Assembly: GCF_029227915.1 (NCBI RefSeq)
Contig: NC_079881.1
Location: forward strand, 21,801,501 to 21,861,500
Reading direction: 5' to 3'
Length of the DNA: 60,000 bases
Source of the DNA: Hydractinia symbiolongicarpus
Taxonomy: Eukaryota > Cnidaria > Hydrozoa > Anthoathecata > Hydractiniidae
The first letter of the stretch is position 1. Each line of letters begins with the position of its first letter. Below the pieces are notes generated by a model. The model was not told the origin of the DNA, did not search any database, and saw only the letters and a list, made by a program, of their open reading frames with translations. Both the position numbers and the translations under genes were made by a program. Positions 9,560-22,499 of the stretch are shown here, piece by piece.

Positions 9560-12500
9560 ATCTTGATTTCTATTTTTTGATGAATAAAACCATTTGAGTG
9601 AAAGATTACTATAAAAATAATAAATAATCTATCACACACTAAGAAAAAATATTAAATTTTAATGTTTGCACATTTAAGATATCGTTTACGTCGTATTGTG
9701 AAAACTAACAAAAATTACGAGAGTAATATTACAATATTTCACTAGTGTGATAAGTGAATCCTGCTCAGTGTTTCATTCATTATACGTTGCCATATGAACA
9801 TTTCAAAAATAATGTATTCTTCCTCCTATAAAGTTTTTATATTTTATAGCTTCTCCTTACAGCCTTCGTTCTTCTGTCTGTTTTGTTTTTACTTTTTTCA
9901 TTGAAAAAATAAAGAAAAGAAGAACTATTTAATTAAATGTTTAAGCAAAGAAAAAGAATAAAAAAAGATTTCATTAAAAAGTTAAATTTTACTCCCACTT
10001 TTAATAATAAAATTGATGCTAAGAAAAACACGACAGCGTTCACCTCTTGAGTTATTATCTTTAATTTTCATAATTTATAAATCTATAAATTTTTCTCGGT
10101 TCAAGTGTAATTCGACACACGTATTCTGTTATATCTTCACAATTTCCTTTTCTATAATATCACTTCTACGCCACATCAAAAATATATTCTTAAACCGCGA
10201 ATATTACAAGTTTTTTGAATAAGAAACCTTTTAAGGGAAGTTTCTTGTTTTGTTTTTTTATTAAATTTCAACTTTTCTTTGAGTTTTCTTAACAAAGCAT
10301 ATGTGGTTGACAGTTTTTAAGAATCTCAAACCAGCCCTGATTTGCATAATTTCAAGCCTAAAGTTTTTGCTTAGAGTAACAAAATGGTTACACCCTCTCT
10401 TATTATTATTTCGAAAGTCTTTATTTGTTAATGCGCAGGAGAAAGGCCACAATTTTAGAATTCTTTCCTGCGTCAATTTCCTGAAATACATGGTTTTTAA
10501 AATTTGGGAATTTTGATGTTTTGAGATTAACATCATTTTCAGCATCAGTAAATTGGTGTGTGTATAAATTTTCAACTTAATCCGACATGGGAAAGTGCTG
10601 TTTTGGTGGCATCATTGTTACGGTGAAAGCCGTCTTAATTTTCGACTTGTACTAATAAGCCTCATATTCGAGCAAAGGTTAATTAGTACAAAATTAAAAA
10701 AACTGTTGTAGCAGGTTGTTTGTTTGATGTATGAATATAAAAATTTCACGATTTATCAATTCTTATGTGAGGATTTCGGAAATTACATTCATTTTCTTTA
10801 AAAAAGTTGAGAAAGAGCTGCGGCACATCAAAGCAAGTAAATTCGGGAAAGGTGTATTACTTTTCTTATTAAATAACGTGCGTATTAAAATTTATACATT
10901 TATAATGTCATTCTTAACATAATTCTCTTTTTTTACTTCATAAAGGGACTTCTTTTTTCTTGTGTTTTGCTTTTCAAAACCTTAAAGCTTCTTCTCCACC
11001 TTTTGCTTCCTGGTACGTTCGAGCTATTCAAAAATAATAATAAATTCCTAGCTAACTGCAATAAAAATAGATTTCCTGAAACTACTATTTAACATCCATA
11101 GGGTACCCTAGCCAATGTAAGTTTATATTACATTTTATTGGATAATAACATGGGTAAGAATTTTCGACATTTTTAAGTAATTATTTTCTGTTTTACTTGT
11201 TTTTGGTGCTGACGTAAGCCAAAATTCGATTGCTTCACGGCCGCTAATTGTGTCGAATTACTTCTTTCCACTATAAATAATTAAAGTTAAGGCTTCCAAC
11301 TGAATTTCAAGAATTTTGGGGTATGAAAGTTGTTAAATGGATGATTAATGACAGTTGCTTTACATCAATTGGATGAACAATAACAATATCTCTCACAATA
11401 TGTATGATTACAAACTGTCTAACACTTTGTGTGTTCATATCATTGCAAGTTGAAACAAGACGCACTTATGGGCGTATTTGACGTTCATATGGCGTAGCAT
11501 TGTATGCCGTAACGTAAAAATAGTGCAAAAAAAGCGGAAATAAAAACGGGGTGTATTAAAAATATAATTGAGTGGTAGGATAAATTTATTCATACTACTT
11601 TTTTTTGCTTTTGTTTCCTTAAAACAAAGGGCGTTATTTGCAATCTACTAATGACGCAATTTTTGTATTATTTAGCACCGATGGATTAAACCCAATTAAA
11701 GGTGAATTCTGTGTTAGAATTAGGAGTTACGCTGCGAAAACTCCGATGTGGGGATTCCCCAACTAGAATAGGGCTAAACTTGATAAAAGAGATATATCAA
11801 GAACATTAAAAATATAATTGCTTTCGACAGAACAATAAAACGGGAAAGTGCTAAGCTAAAATTTACTGATCTTATCAACAATTAACAGAATAATAAAGTT
11901 TAATAAAAAAAAAAAAAAAAAACAGAGTGTAAAATGCTTAAAAATGTTTCTTTAACAAATTAACTCCAAATTTTCCCGATATTGTCTTTTACTTTATTTC
12001 TGAGAAATCCTGATTATTTGTAAAACATAATAACTTCCATTTGGATTAAGGTTGCCGCTTAAAATTATAACTTTATTTTGTCAAGAACATATAGTTTGGA
12101 CACGCAACCGTTTCGATTTCCCGATTTTATCGGATCTTACCTGAGAATCGGAAAAATCGGATGTTTATACGATATTTGTCATTTAAATTCTACTGAATAA
12201 GTAAAAATCAAATTTTGAAGAACCTGCATTTGGATTTGGGAAATTTCAAACAGACTGTTAAAAGTTTTTTTTCAACTTAGGAATATGAATTTCAAGCCGA
12301 CAATACTTCAGACAAATTTGACCAACCATTATACCAACCATTTTGTTTCTTGTACAATTGTGCCAGATTGATTCCATTTCCAGAAAGCGTTTCAGAAGTT
12401 ATGGAAGGGTAAACATTATTATTTGTATAAGAGAAAGCAATATTATTATTTGTAGTAGTAATAAATAGTTTTTAGGTAAATTTAAAAAAATATATTTGTG

Positions 12501-14870
12501 CAACAAACCTATACTCTCATGCTAATTCATCTATTATAACACAAACCCGCATGTGGCTGTGGTAAAACAACATAGTAACATCTCGAATAATATGAGATTT
12601 GAAATGATAAATTATAAATATGTACTCTGAAGTTGTGCATTTGCTGCTTACGTCAGCATCACATTTGTTTTTCTAATCTTTCCACACTTCGTGGGACCTG
12701 ACTTGGATTATTCCATAACTCAGGCATGTTAAAAGTGCAACTAGCGCATTCTAATATCTGCTTAACATACTAGGTTTGTACAGAAAAGAAAATGGACTTT
12801 TTTACCTTCCAGACTGCGGAGTATTGGAGAATTGATGCTGTTGTGTTATTTTTTTGGTTACCAATTGTGGTTCCAATATATTTTCAGCAAGTTTGTCGCT
12901 TGATAAGAACATTTAAACAGGAAAAGTTTTAAGAACTTTAAATTTTGTTTTGCCTAATATTTATAGATACAAAGCTACAGTAACACAAAGCTGCATAGTT
13001 AGATATAAACCAAACAGAAAGAATATCATGGCGAAATAATAGAATAGGAGAGAATATGATTAACGAAATATTTATACAAGATTAGGATTTTTAGAATTTT
13101 TTGTAGAATCGCAAAAAAAAGGATAATCGAAAGAAAAAAAAAATGTGCTCTTGTTAATTCAAATCACAAGCGCTGGCAATAGAACTTGAAATAATACTGT
13201 AGTCAAGTGTAGTCATGATAATACGCTATTATAGACAACTTATATGTTGAAAAAAGATTTTCTTAAAAAAAAATGACCAAACATGAGGATATAAATAATA
13301 TATATATAACATTCGAGGTTCCATTAGTGTATTTTTACCTCCGTATTGGCCTGTTGAATTGATTCTTTCTTTAAAATGAAGGCGCATTAATACTAAAGTT
13401 GTGTTGACATTTGCAAAACTTTTTTTTACAAACAAATCAACTCTAGCTAGGCTGATGTCTGCAAATTTTGCGGACCGCTGATTGTACGAAAAATTATATT
13501 AGAATCATTTTTTTATTATGCCTCGTTTAACCAAACTAAAATGTAAATTGAAAAAAAATATTAGTTTTATGCCTTTATTAGACAAAAATGAAATGTTTTT
13601 CTAAGGGATCTATTTTATCTGTGCAGAAATAATCGTACAAGGTGCTTTTAATAACACCAGCAATTACCCTCTTTTCTTGTAACACTTAAACAGACGTCGA
13701 GGCTTCTGACGTACTCTACTTTCCTTAAATATAACAAATATAAACCTGTTTATAATTTCTAGTCAGCAAAAATATAAGTCCTTAGTTGTTAGTTCGTAAA
13801 ATAATTCTCACAGTGGATCGCTCGTAGTACATATTTCTCACATCGCTCTTTCGTGAATATTGACATGAAGTAAGCAATTTGCTTGGACGGGGGCTATGCC
13901 AAAAAAGAGCGCAATATAATAAAACAAAAAAGGATAAAATAAATAAAAACTACCACACAACGTAACTTTTAACAAATTCAAAAATTACTAACAATGTAGA
14001 TTGGTGGTTATTTTATAAAAGCTAATTCGCAAATTGATTTATTAAATCATATTTTTTTTTCATTGAGACATTTCAATGTCCAATCTTCCAGAGATAAGTT
14101 AATATGCAGCAACGCGTTAAAATATATCGAGTTCCTGGCAGAAATATTTCGAGTTTTTTTCATGAATGTGTTTTGCGTTATAAACAAACGTAGTCTGGGT
14201 ATTATTAATATACCAGACCTTAGTCCGTAGAAATTCGCCAGCGCAGCAAAGGCAATAAAAATATATCGCATTTGCTAGTTGCAGCTGAAAGATTTCGTAC
14301 ATGGTTAGTACGACCCAATTTTGGCTGACCGACAAAATGCGGCTGTTACTATAGAGACTAGTCGAAAGACACAGCGTCGGAACGCCTGGTTAATCCAAAA
14401 GCAATAGAGCGTTAAACGCCAGGGTGAGCGCTTTTAAGTCTAGGTAAATCGTGCCGCACATCAAGTTGAAGCGCTGTAGTTAAGGTGTGTAATATGTAGT
14501 AAATGCCAATTTTAGGATTGTTCTGCACATGGAAAACTAATTTTAAGATTTATATACAGCTAAACGACGTGACAGTAAATTCAACAAAAAACAAAACAGT
14601 AAGAAAAAATAAATAAAACATATTCACCGTTATTACATTAGATCGTTCACAAAGAATGCCGTTATCGCTATTCACTTCACTGATAAGAACATTGAGGGGA
14701 AGGGTCCTGAAATGAACCAGCAGCTGCAGTGTGTATGTCATATATACAAGGGACAAGTCATATACTTCGTCGGGCATTAAATAAAGCCAGTGTTTCAATC
14801 TAAGAACACGCTACGTATTATACTGTCGCATCTGAAAGACAAAATATGTCTAGAGAGTCAATGTAATATT
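9560..14870. other. Gene-poor AT-rich stretch
   Basis: No open frame longer than about 100 codons and none with a recognisable motif or flanking splice sites. It holds A/T runs (for example poly-A at about 11908-11923) and a short TA run near 13300. The part nearest 9560 probably includes the Cav3 promoter, but no core promoter element stands out. Confidence 0.6.
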
Positions 14871-14873
14871 TTG

Positions 14874-15137
14874 TACAAAGCTCGTGTAAGGAATGTGATG
14901 CTGTTTATGTTAAACGAATGCGCAAACAACGTGTGAGCACAAAAGAGCCCTACGCAACGTGATTAAGACGAAAATAAGATTGCAAACCATAGCTGAAGGA
15001 ATGAACAAATCATTGACTGGGACAATAAAAAGATCATAGACTGAGAGTCTGGTTGGACAGGAAGAAAAGTGAAAGAAACCATAAATAGTATTGTTTGAAA
15101 TACTCATATCAATAGTATTTCCTATCAACTTCCAGAA
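14874..15137 (+). pseudogene. Relic of a Penelope-like element GIY-YIG endonuclease domain
   Basis: The plus strand reads in broken frames like the better preserved endonuclease at 29564-30169 (minus): KECDAVYVK corresponds to KGCDAVYIGE, then DWDNKKIID to NWDEKKIID, KVKETINSIV to KIKETINNVE, and SISYQLPE to NISYQLPE. Several stops and frameshifts interrupt it. No reverse transcriptase part was found next to it, so only the 3' end of the old element remains. Confidence 0.75.
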
Positions 15138-15499
15138 TAACGTTTACCCGTACTTCGAAAAGCGAATACTTAGAAAAAGCGCAAAAATGGTTCGAGACTA
15201 ACCTAACAGAAAGAAAAAGGAATGTAACATAAAGCGAACTTTAGAGAGGGAAGATTTTAATCAATCTATTGCTCCCATTCAGGTCCGGAGAAAAAAAGAA
15301 GTTAATTTCTCTGATCGGATTAGCTGGTCTCGATCCTTTAATTATATTCTCAAGTATAAACAGCCAAAGATGATTACGATCATTCCTCGTCAATGATAGC
15401 TGTAGCTGTCGAAATTGGCTAAAAAAAACTCGCTTGTTCATGATATAATAATATCTTTTTTATTTAAACATCTAAACAGATAATAAATGTTAAAACTCC

Positions 15500-15780
15500 C
15501 CGTGTATTTAAACAGGGGGAGGGGTCTAGGGGGGCTGAGGACCTGCAGGCTATCTCACTAAATAATGCGATTTTTTAGTCTCAAGTCCAAGGTATAACCG
15601 TTTTACGTGTTTTAGGCCTCTAAAAATGAGTTGGCTTCCTGGGGCTTCGCCCCTGGACCACACCAGGTGGCTTGTAGCGCCTCCCGGACCCCAGCTGTTT
15701 TGGCAATTCTCTTCGCAAGTTGATTGTCACTAAAATCTCAAAATCTCTCACTATGCCTAAGCCCCCCTCCAGCCCTTGTA
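15500..15780. repeat. GC-richer segment, probable old mobile-element remnant
   Basis: Base composition jumps well above its surroundings (CTTCCTGGGGCTTCGCCCCT, CTCCCGGACCCCAGC) and returns to AT-rich DNA on both sides. It includes a small GGGGC...GCCCC inverted repeat. The pattern suggests an inserted repeat family; I cannot assign it. Confidence 0.4.
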
Positions 15781-15860
15781 AATAAAACACAATAAAGTAA
15801 TTAAAATTAAATAGATCAAGCCCATGCTTTTTTAATGACTTTGCGGAAAAAAAACAAAAG

Positions 15861-16033
15861 AGCTGTTGATGTACTATATTGAGCACAGACAGACAAAATG
15901 AGGGTATTATTAATATACAAATTTGTACTTTCAGGAACAAACAAAAACAAAAAAGCTCTCGCTGTTGAGGTAGCATGTTAAGCACGAACAGAGGGGATTA
16001 TTAATATACAGATTCGTATTTTCAGTAACAAAC
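15861..16033. repeat. Imperfect tandem duplication of about 95 bp
   Basis: GCTGTTGA...GAGCACAGACAG...TATTATTAATATACAAATT is followed by a diverged second copy GCTGTTGA...AAGCACGAACAG...GATTATTAATATACAGATT. The core TATTATTAATATAC also occurs near 14199, so this may belong to a dispersed family. Confidence 0.75.
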
Positions 16034-16687
16034 GAAACCATATGTATTATCTAAGACAACATATGATGGACACGGCTGGTACAAAAATAGAATTAGGAAC
16101 AGGAAACTATAGCTTTATTTAGTAAAACATATGGTCATTGTGATGATGTCAGAAATCTGCAATCTGTGAAAAACGTGATCACTGAACATTATTAGTTGTG
16201 GCTTTCAGCGTTTGGATTCAATATGGTTTATTAGGATTATCATTAGACCTGACATTTATCAAAACAACAATTGATCTTAGCGCTTGTAGCAAATAAAAAC
16301 ATACTGAAGACGTGTTGATAATAGATAGCTTCAGGTATTTTAGCCTTGAAAACGTTTGGGAAGTAAAATTAGATGACACTGTTAACCAGAAAAAAGTCTT
16401 CATTTTTTATTCCTCAGTAATATTTCTCCCGAAAAATGCAATCACAAAAAGTTTGTTTGAAATCGGATTCACAATAATAGATCCCCACTCCGGTGCACTT
16501 AAAATGCAGTGTTGTCAGCCCGTTTAGTGCTTTCTACTGACCGCTTGTGTGGTCGGCTTGTGTGGCAAGGAAGAATGTTAGAACAATGCTATACGTATCT
16601 CTGGTGGTAATGTAACATAGTTGCAGTTGGAGGGGAGGAAGAGTCAACCGTCAGTATGGAATCCCCAAGGACGTTAAAACTCCCCGC

Positions 16688-16717
16688 TACTTACTTGCTT
16701 ACTTACTTACTTACTTA
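16688..16717. repeat. (CTTA)n microsatellite
   Basis: Seven CTTA-type tetramers, one changed to CTTG. Confidence 0.9.
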
Positions 16718-19503
16718 GATCCAACAAATAGGTATATTTGAGGGGACCCTATTGACAAAAATTAATCAAATATTAACTTAAAATTGTTGAATTTATTTAA
16801 AAATAAATACAGTATTTATTTTTTGATCCAGCGTCTCTGAGAAAGTCATGAATTTCATTAATACTTAACCGTAATCTTGTAGAGGCGGGTAAAATCTGTC
16901 CACCCGCTGCTCAAAAAGCATGTATGTTGAAGATCGGCCAGTTCGAACTGAGATTTGGTGACTTGGTATCATCCGCCAACAGAATTATGCAAAAAAACAC
17001 GACGAAATGGCTTTTTGTGAAATTTTTAGAATTCTGAGTTCTCATGTTCACAAACAAAAAAACTATTCTTTGAACAATTGTGGTTTTGTCCCGTTTTAAC
17101 ATATTTTGCAACACCCGCCATATTGAATTCTATGTTTAGAATCACGAACAACGGTTTTCAAATTAGTAAAGACAAAGGCTGTTCTAAAATTCTGCAAGAT
17201 TTGGTTGCTGAAGGCAAATGGCAAGATGTCGAGAGCGGGTAGATTTAGCCTGACACAGACTCCAAAATGAAAAGGGTTAAGGAAATTAATTTCTGCAGGA
17301 ATACGAAATTTCGCATTTTTTACAGTTTTGCAAGAATTAGTTCCCATAAAAACCATTAAGCAGCTGGTACATAAAAGTACGTTAAACAAACAAAAATATT
17401 GTATATATTCATTTTTTTAGTTTTGTTGCAGAAAATTTTATTCTCAAAAAATATCTAAATGGAATAAATGTATTTGTTATGATTCATATATTTGTACGAC
17501 CTGAACAAAAAACTAGCCGTGATCGGTTACGTGACGAATTTGATTGGCCGTAAGAACTCGCATAATTAAAACGCGCCCGGCGAGTTATATCAGAGGCAAT
17601 ATTATGTGGCGAGAAAAAATCGACCTACGAGAACTTTAAAAATGATGGTTGTTGCTGCGTTGTCGAAGGTATTGTGTTCGGTTTAGTGTTAGTCTTCTGA
17701 ATAGGGATTTAAAATAAAAAACAGATATTATTTTTGATAATAAAACGTAAACAAAAATTATTCCAAGTTCCAAGTATAAATTACTTGGAACCTGTATTCT
17801 GAAGATTTATTCTGAAATGCTAGGTCATTAAAAATCATTGTTACCAACCAAGCTTTTGTTCTGTAATATAAACTTCATTTCTTATTATTTATGACCCTAA
17901 CTCCACTTAGGATTTAGTCAAGAGAACTCTACCCTCGCTATGTTTCTTCACGCGAGCTCAAACCACTAAGGACAGGTTTTAGAATCTAAAGCTGTCCAGA
18001 AATTATTCTACCCTTTTCATTACTCCCTCGCTTTTTTCCATAGCTACGAATGAAAATTATTTTTCACAATCTGGATGTGAAATCTGACAATATTTATAAT
18101 CTCGTTCTATTAAGCTGTTAAGTATTTTCGTAACCTGCTGATAAAAATGATACATCTTTTCCAAACTTAAAAGATCATTGTAGTTACCAAGATAACTTTT
18201 CTTGTATATTTTATTCATAATAATATGTATAATTTTTCTGTCACTCTAACAAAAAAATTCTTCCCTCTTAAGTTCCGACTTTATTGGTCGCATAAATATA
18301 AAGTATGACGCGTTTGCATAATCTGGCCATATATTGGCTAAAAACGCTTAATGATGCAATGGTATTTTTGCCGTTTTCTGTTATATCAGAAAGGCAAAAA
18401 AAAAATCTGGGGATGATAGTCATATAGAGATAATACACAACTTCCGCCCCCTTTCCCCGTTCTTAAACAAGCGCTCACTCCTGCGCTTTAGGAAACGGGT
18501 GCTTAATCTTTTCAGGCAAAACGACAGTTAATTTTGATTCTAATAATTTGATTTTCTGCAATGTAGTTTTGTCTTCAGAAAAATGAAGAAGCACTAAAAT
18601 AGTCCTACTCTTTCGTTTATAGTACGGAACAAGAAAGGTCAACATTCCTCTCCAGTTGTCCATTGTCCGATTGCTGTGTTTCCGCAACTTTCAAATAGGA
18701 CTCCCTTTCGCATGATCCTCGTTGACAGCAGTATCAATAGGAATTGAACAGTTATCATTGGTAAAAAAATAAATACATAAATGTTAGTACTTACATCGTC
18801 AAAGGAGGAGAGTCAAAACAACAGCATTTTTCTTGATTTTTAAAAAACTAATTAACTAACCAGGAGATCTACATTCAAGTTTGCTGATTTATAATTATTT
18901 GTGTGTCACGCTTGATCAATTTTTCCACGTGAGTCAAATAAGATTGTAGGTTTTCTCACGAGAATTTTAAATCTTTTTCACGCCAATGTAGTGTTATATG
19001 TTCTTAATGCGAACTTATGTCACTTAACAAGTGTACATATTTTCTCCATTTGTTTAAATTAATGTTATCTATCTTGAGTTTTTTGTTTCTTTTGATGTTC
19101 TTCTCTTTCACTTACAAAACATCTATATTTTTTTGTTATTTTCATCTTTTTATTAAATAGGTCTTTTTATTCGACTTTCATTTGTAAAAGATAAATTATG
19201 TATATTTTTATCTTTTTTTTTGCGTATGAAATAAAAGATATAGGATAAGACGAATGCAAATATTGTTGTTTTTTGTAGTAAATTGGTTTGTTAGTCCATG
19301 AATGACATACCAGACACACAACATGACAAAATTTAATTCCAGTCCAGGGTGTGACTATCAAGTCGACTTAAGGTTGCGATTACGTCATGTGTCAGGTATT
19401 TATGGAAAACATATTTCTTTTTTTGACATTGGATGTAAACTGATACCGTTAGGATTAAAGTTAATCTTTTGAAAGTAGAAAAACTGTGATCATTCTTTAA
19501 TTT

Positions 19504-19530
19504 ATATTATAATACCCGTATACGTCTGTC
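19504..19530. repeat. Dispersed short repeat, copy 2
   Basis: ATTATAATACCCGTATACGT followed by CTGTC, the partner of the copy at 6308-6334. Confidence 0.55.
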
Positions 19531-21377
19531 CATCAGTCGTGCTATCCGGCAAAGAAGTGTCAGAAAGGCACCTAAACGGCCATTATGGAGCAACCCAAGT
19601 GAGTATTCTAAGCCCTTGTTACTGGGAAGAGATTACTGCCTAGTAGTTTCTTTATTACTCAATCTGCATTCCTCAAAAAATTGAGTGAAAATAATATTGT
19701 TTATTTTAAAGTCCTCTGTTACTTTGCATGATATCGCTTGATGTGCTATTTTTGAAGCATTAAATTTAATGAAGTTTTTTCCCTTCTTTATGGCATTTGT
19801 CTTCGAAACGGTGAAAACCATATTTAAAGCCGCATTTAGGCCTGTTTGCTTACATAACATGCTACATGAAGCATTAAGCGCGAGCCAAAATGTCAATTAA
19901 AGCGACATGGAATCGAGGACGGAGAGAAAGCTTTCTTCATCAAACCGTTTCTTGGCTCACGTTTAATGTTATATACAGCGTGTATACCTTATCATATTTC
20001 TAAAAAAGATGAACTATCACTGAAATAGATTTTTTCAGATAACGTGTTAAGCAGCTGAACTTTCATTCTCTCATCAACAGCGGTTGTGAAAAGTTGATTG
20101 TTAACCCTCTTACCATCGTGGGGGAGAGGGGGGGATGAGGGCTTATAGTGCTCTGGTATAACTTTTGTTTCGCTTAGAATTAGGTACTATAATTTCCATA
20201 ACTTTTATTGAGGATTATTATGAAAAAGAATTTTTTCGGGGAAAAATTATTGCATTTCCGTACAGATTTTTTGGAAGTGCTATAAGTGTTGAAGATGTCG
20301 TGTTGATTTTAAAAATTATATGTTACATGTATGTTGGTTACCAGGTGGGTTACTGAGGTGTTGCTAAGAGGATGTCCTAGTGATAAAATACTAGTCAGAT
20401 TTAAAAGAGATGGCGATCTAGCTTTCATTACTTCTAGCATCTTTAAATACAATGTTATACATACAACAAGCATAATGACAAGAGCATCAATATTTTGGGA
20501 AAATCTCTTGATGACGTCATTTTTGCTTCCTATGACGTTATCAAATTAATTTATTATTAACCTGTTTGTAATAAAACTTTCCACAAGCGTAAGTAGTTCC
20601 GGATTTATAGCCCTCCCCCCTTGGTGTTACTTTAGACTAAGAAAAATGCGGTGTTAACAGAGTTGACCGGATGGCCATAGATTTCTTTGTCGACCTCTAC
20701 AGCTGTAAGCATGATCTTTTCTGGGCTGTTTATTGTATCTTAGCGAAATTCCGTGGTAAACATTAGCAGCCGTGCTAAAAATACTGGCGCTATAACGCTC
20801 TGCTTTTTTAGCCGTTCAAATCGGAAAATGTGGCAAACTCTTCGATGTTTTTTTAAAACTTTCTTAAATCCCTGGAAGAGTTGAAATAAAAAAAATCATA
20901 AACTAATTCATGTATTTCATCATATCAGTTTTTTCGATGGAAATGTGTTGTTAGAGAATTCTAGAAATTACCCCCACGTGAATTTGTATTATTTTCTAAT
21001 TCATTGCATTCAATCGAAAATAACTTGATTTATTAACTCTGTATAACCTTCGTATATGTGATACAAGTGTAGTAAATGAGACTAGGTAGTTATACAGTCG
21101 GAATATAAAATTTACAAAAGAATTACAAGAAATATATAATTATTTTACTCAAGAAATCTCACACTAAGGCGGAAGGGCGGGTGTGCAAAACAAACTAACG
21201 ATGTGTTATATTTTCCCGCTCATTCTGCCCTCTTATTTCCTTGGTCACATGCCAAAGCAAAGTGTACATTGACTGTATCTTAACATACCCGGTTGTCAGA
21301 CTTGGTAGTATATGTCGTTGCAGAGACAGAAGTTTCAAATTCCTAAACTAGCAGAAACCGAGAGCAGTGAACTTAGA

Positions 21378-22017
21378 CAATCTTTAACATATCCGTCCTT
21401 GACCCTGTCAAATCTCCATCTTAAATAATCTGTATTTAATCTCGTAGTTTGCTGCAGCAGTTGCACCACCAGATCTTAAGTTATGCAATCCAAAGTCTTT
21501 CGGATTAAGTCCGATGTGTTTCACAGCGTCTAAAGCATTTTTTCTAGCGGTTGTGTAACTTATTGGTTTATTCAACTTACGCAGTTTGTAGACGTTGAGA
21601 GACTTAAAAATACAAGACTGCCCTGGATGTAAATTCATCTGAATCTTCCGCAATTTTGCACTGATCGAAATATTTTCGTAGCAACATAACAGCACATAAA
21701 TTAGTCCTGCCAAAAACAACCAATGTCCGTCTCTGTATAAGTCAGTTTTGCTTTCCTCTAAAACCACCATAACTAATAACAATCATAACAATAGCCCTGA
21801 AATTCGTTAAGTTGAACTTATGTAAACAAAATAGATGATAAATCATTTTTATGTGATCAGACGTTATTGATTCTTTCTTCATTCTTGGTTTCGAACACAG
21901 CCTCCTACCTGCTTTTAGCACCATTTTGCAGAAACTTGAATCACAGGGATATGTATCCAATAACGAATGCAGATGTTTAATTGCGTTATACGAACTTTCT
22001 CTAGCAGACACGGATGA
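21378..22017 (-). pseudogene. Tyrosine recombinase pseudogene of the DIRS-type element
   Basis: Two overlapping frames make up the domain. The first has ESITSDHIKMIYHLFCLHKF and AIVMIVISYGGF. The second has KTDLYRDGHWLFLAGL, KPISYTTARKNALDAV and FGLHNLRSGGATAAAN, the box with the second catalytic Arg. After another shift the frame VKDGYVKDCLSSLLSVS supplies the catalytic Tyr (codon 21388-21390). The box 1 Arg region (GFLRF in relatives) is damaged. Family known for strand exchange during integration of the circular DNA intermediate; this copy cannot be active. Confidence 0.82.
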
Positions 22018-22193
22018 TTGAATTAATCCAGATTGGATTAACGATACCAGGTAAGAGAGATGTAAATTGGCTTTACGGGAAGTGCTTTAATTTCTAGGAA
22101 CTGGCAGCGCCATCTCTCGAATGGACGTTGATAATTACAATATTTCTTACTCGTGTTCTTTGCTCGCGATGCTTCCCACATAGCAGGTAGAAA

Positions 22194-22224
22194 TTGTGAT
22201 AAAGAACGTAAGTCTTTATCACAA
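22194..22224. repeat. Small perfect hairpin
   Basis: TTGTGATAAAGA and TCTTTATCACAA, 12-bp arms with a 7-base loop. Confidence 0.7.
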
Positions 22225-22499
22225 TATCTATCCTAATTTCGGTAATTTCTAGAAAAACTGATAAAAGTAAAGAAAAATAATAAGTTATAACTTCTGGCAC
22301 TCTGTGTCTTTTTAGTTTATTACCCTATGCCTTTAACTTCTGGCAGCCTGTGCTGTTTTGAACTTCCGGCATCCTTTACTGAGTCGTATTTTGATTTACA
22401 TAACTTCCAATTTCCCCCTTTGTGCTTTTTCTTATCAATGGCGCCCTGTGCCTATTGTTTGATGTTCGATCACCTATACCGTGTAGGATTCCTTTATAA

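Larger units (their letters stand above)
15140..21370. other. Gene-poor stretch with scattered repeats
   Basis: No supported gene. It contains the GC-richer repeat at 15500-15780, the duplication at 15861-16033, a CTTA run and small open frames without motifs. Frames at 18475-18687 and 19633-19896 (minus) look somewhat protein-like but have no start context, splice sites or recognised family. Confidence 0.55.

Noticed and set aside
9265-9639. Long open frames of poly-Phe, poly-Ser and poly-Arg across the GAA tract
   Set aside because: They are the three readings of a triplet repeat, with no non-repetitive coding sequence attached.
18475-18687. 70-codon minus-strand frame with protein-like composition
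   Set aside because: No recognised motif, no clear splice sites and no related copy in the window.
19633-19896. 87-codon minus-strand frame
   Set aside because: Composition looks coding in places but no family or gene context could be named.
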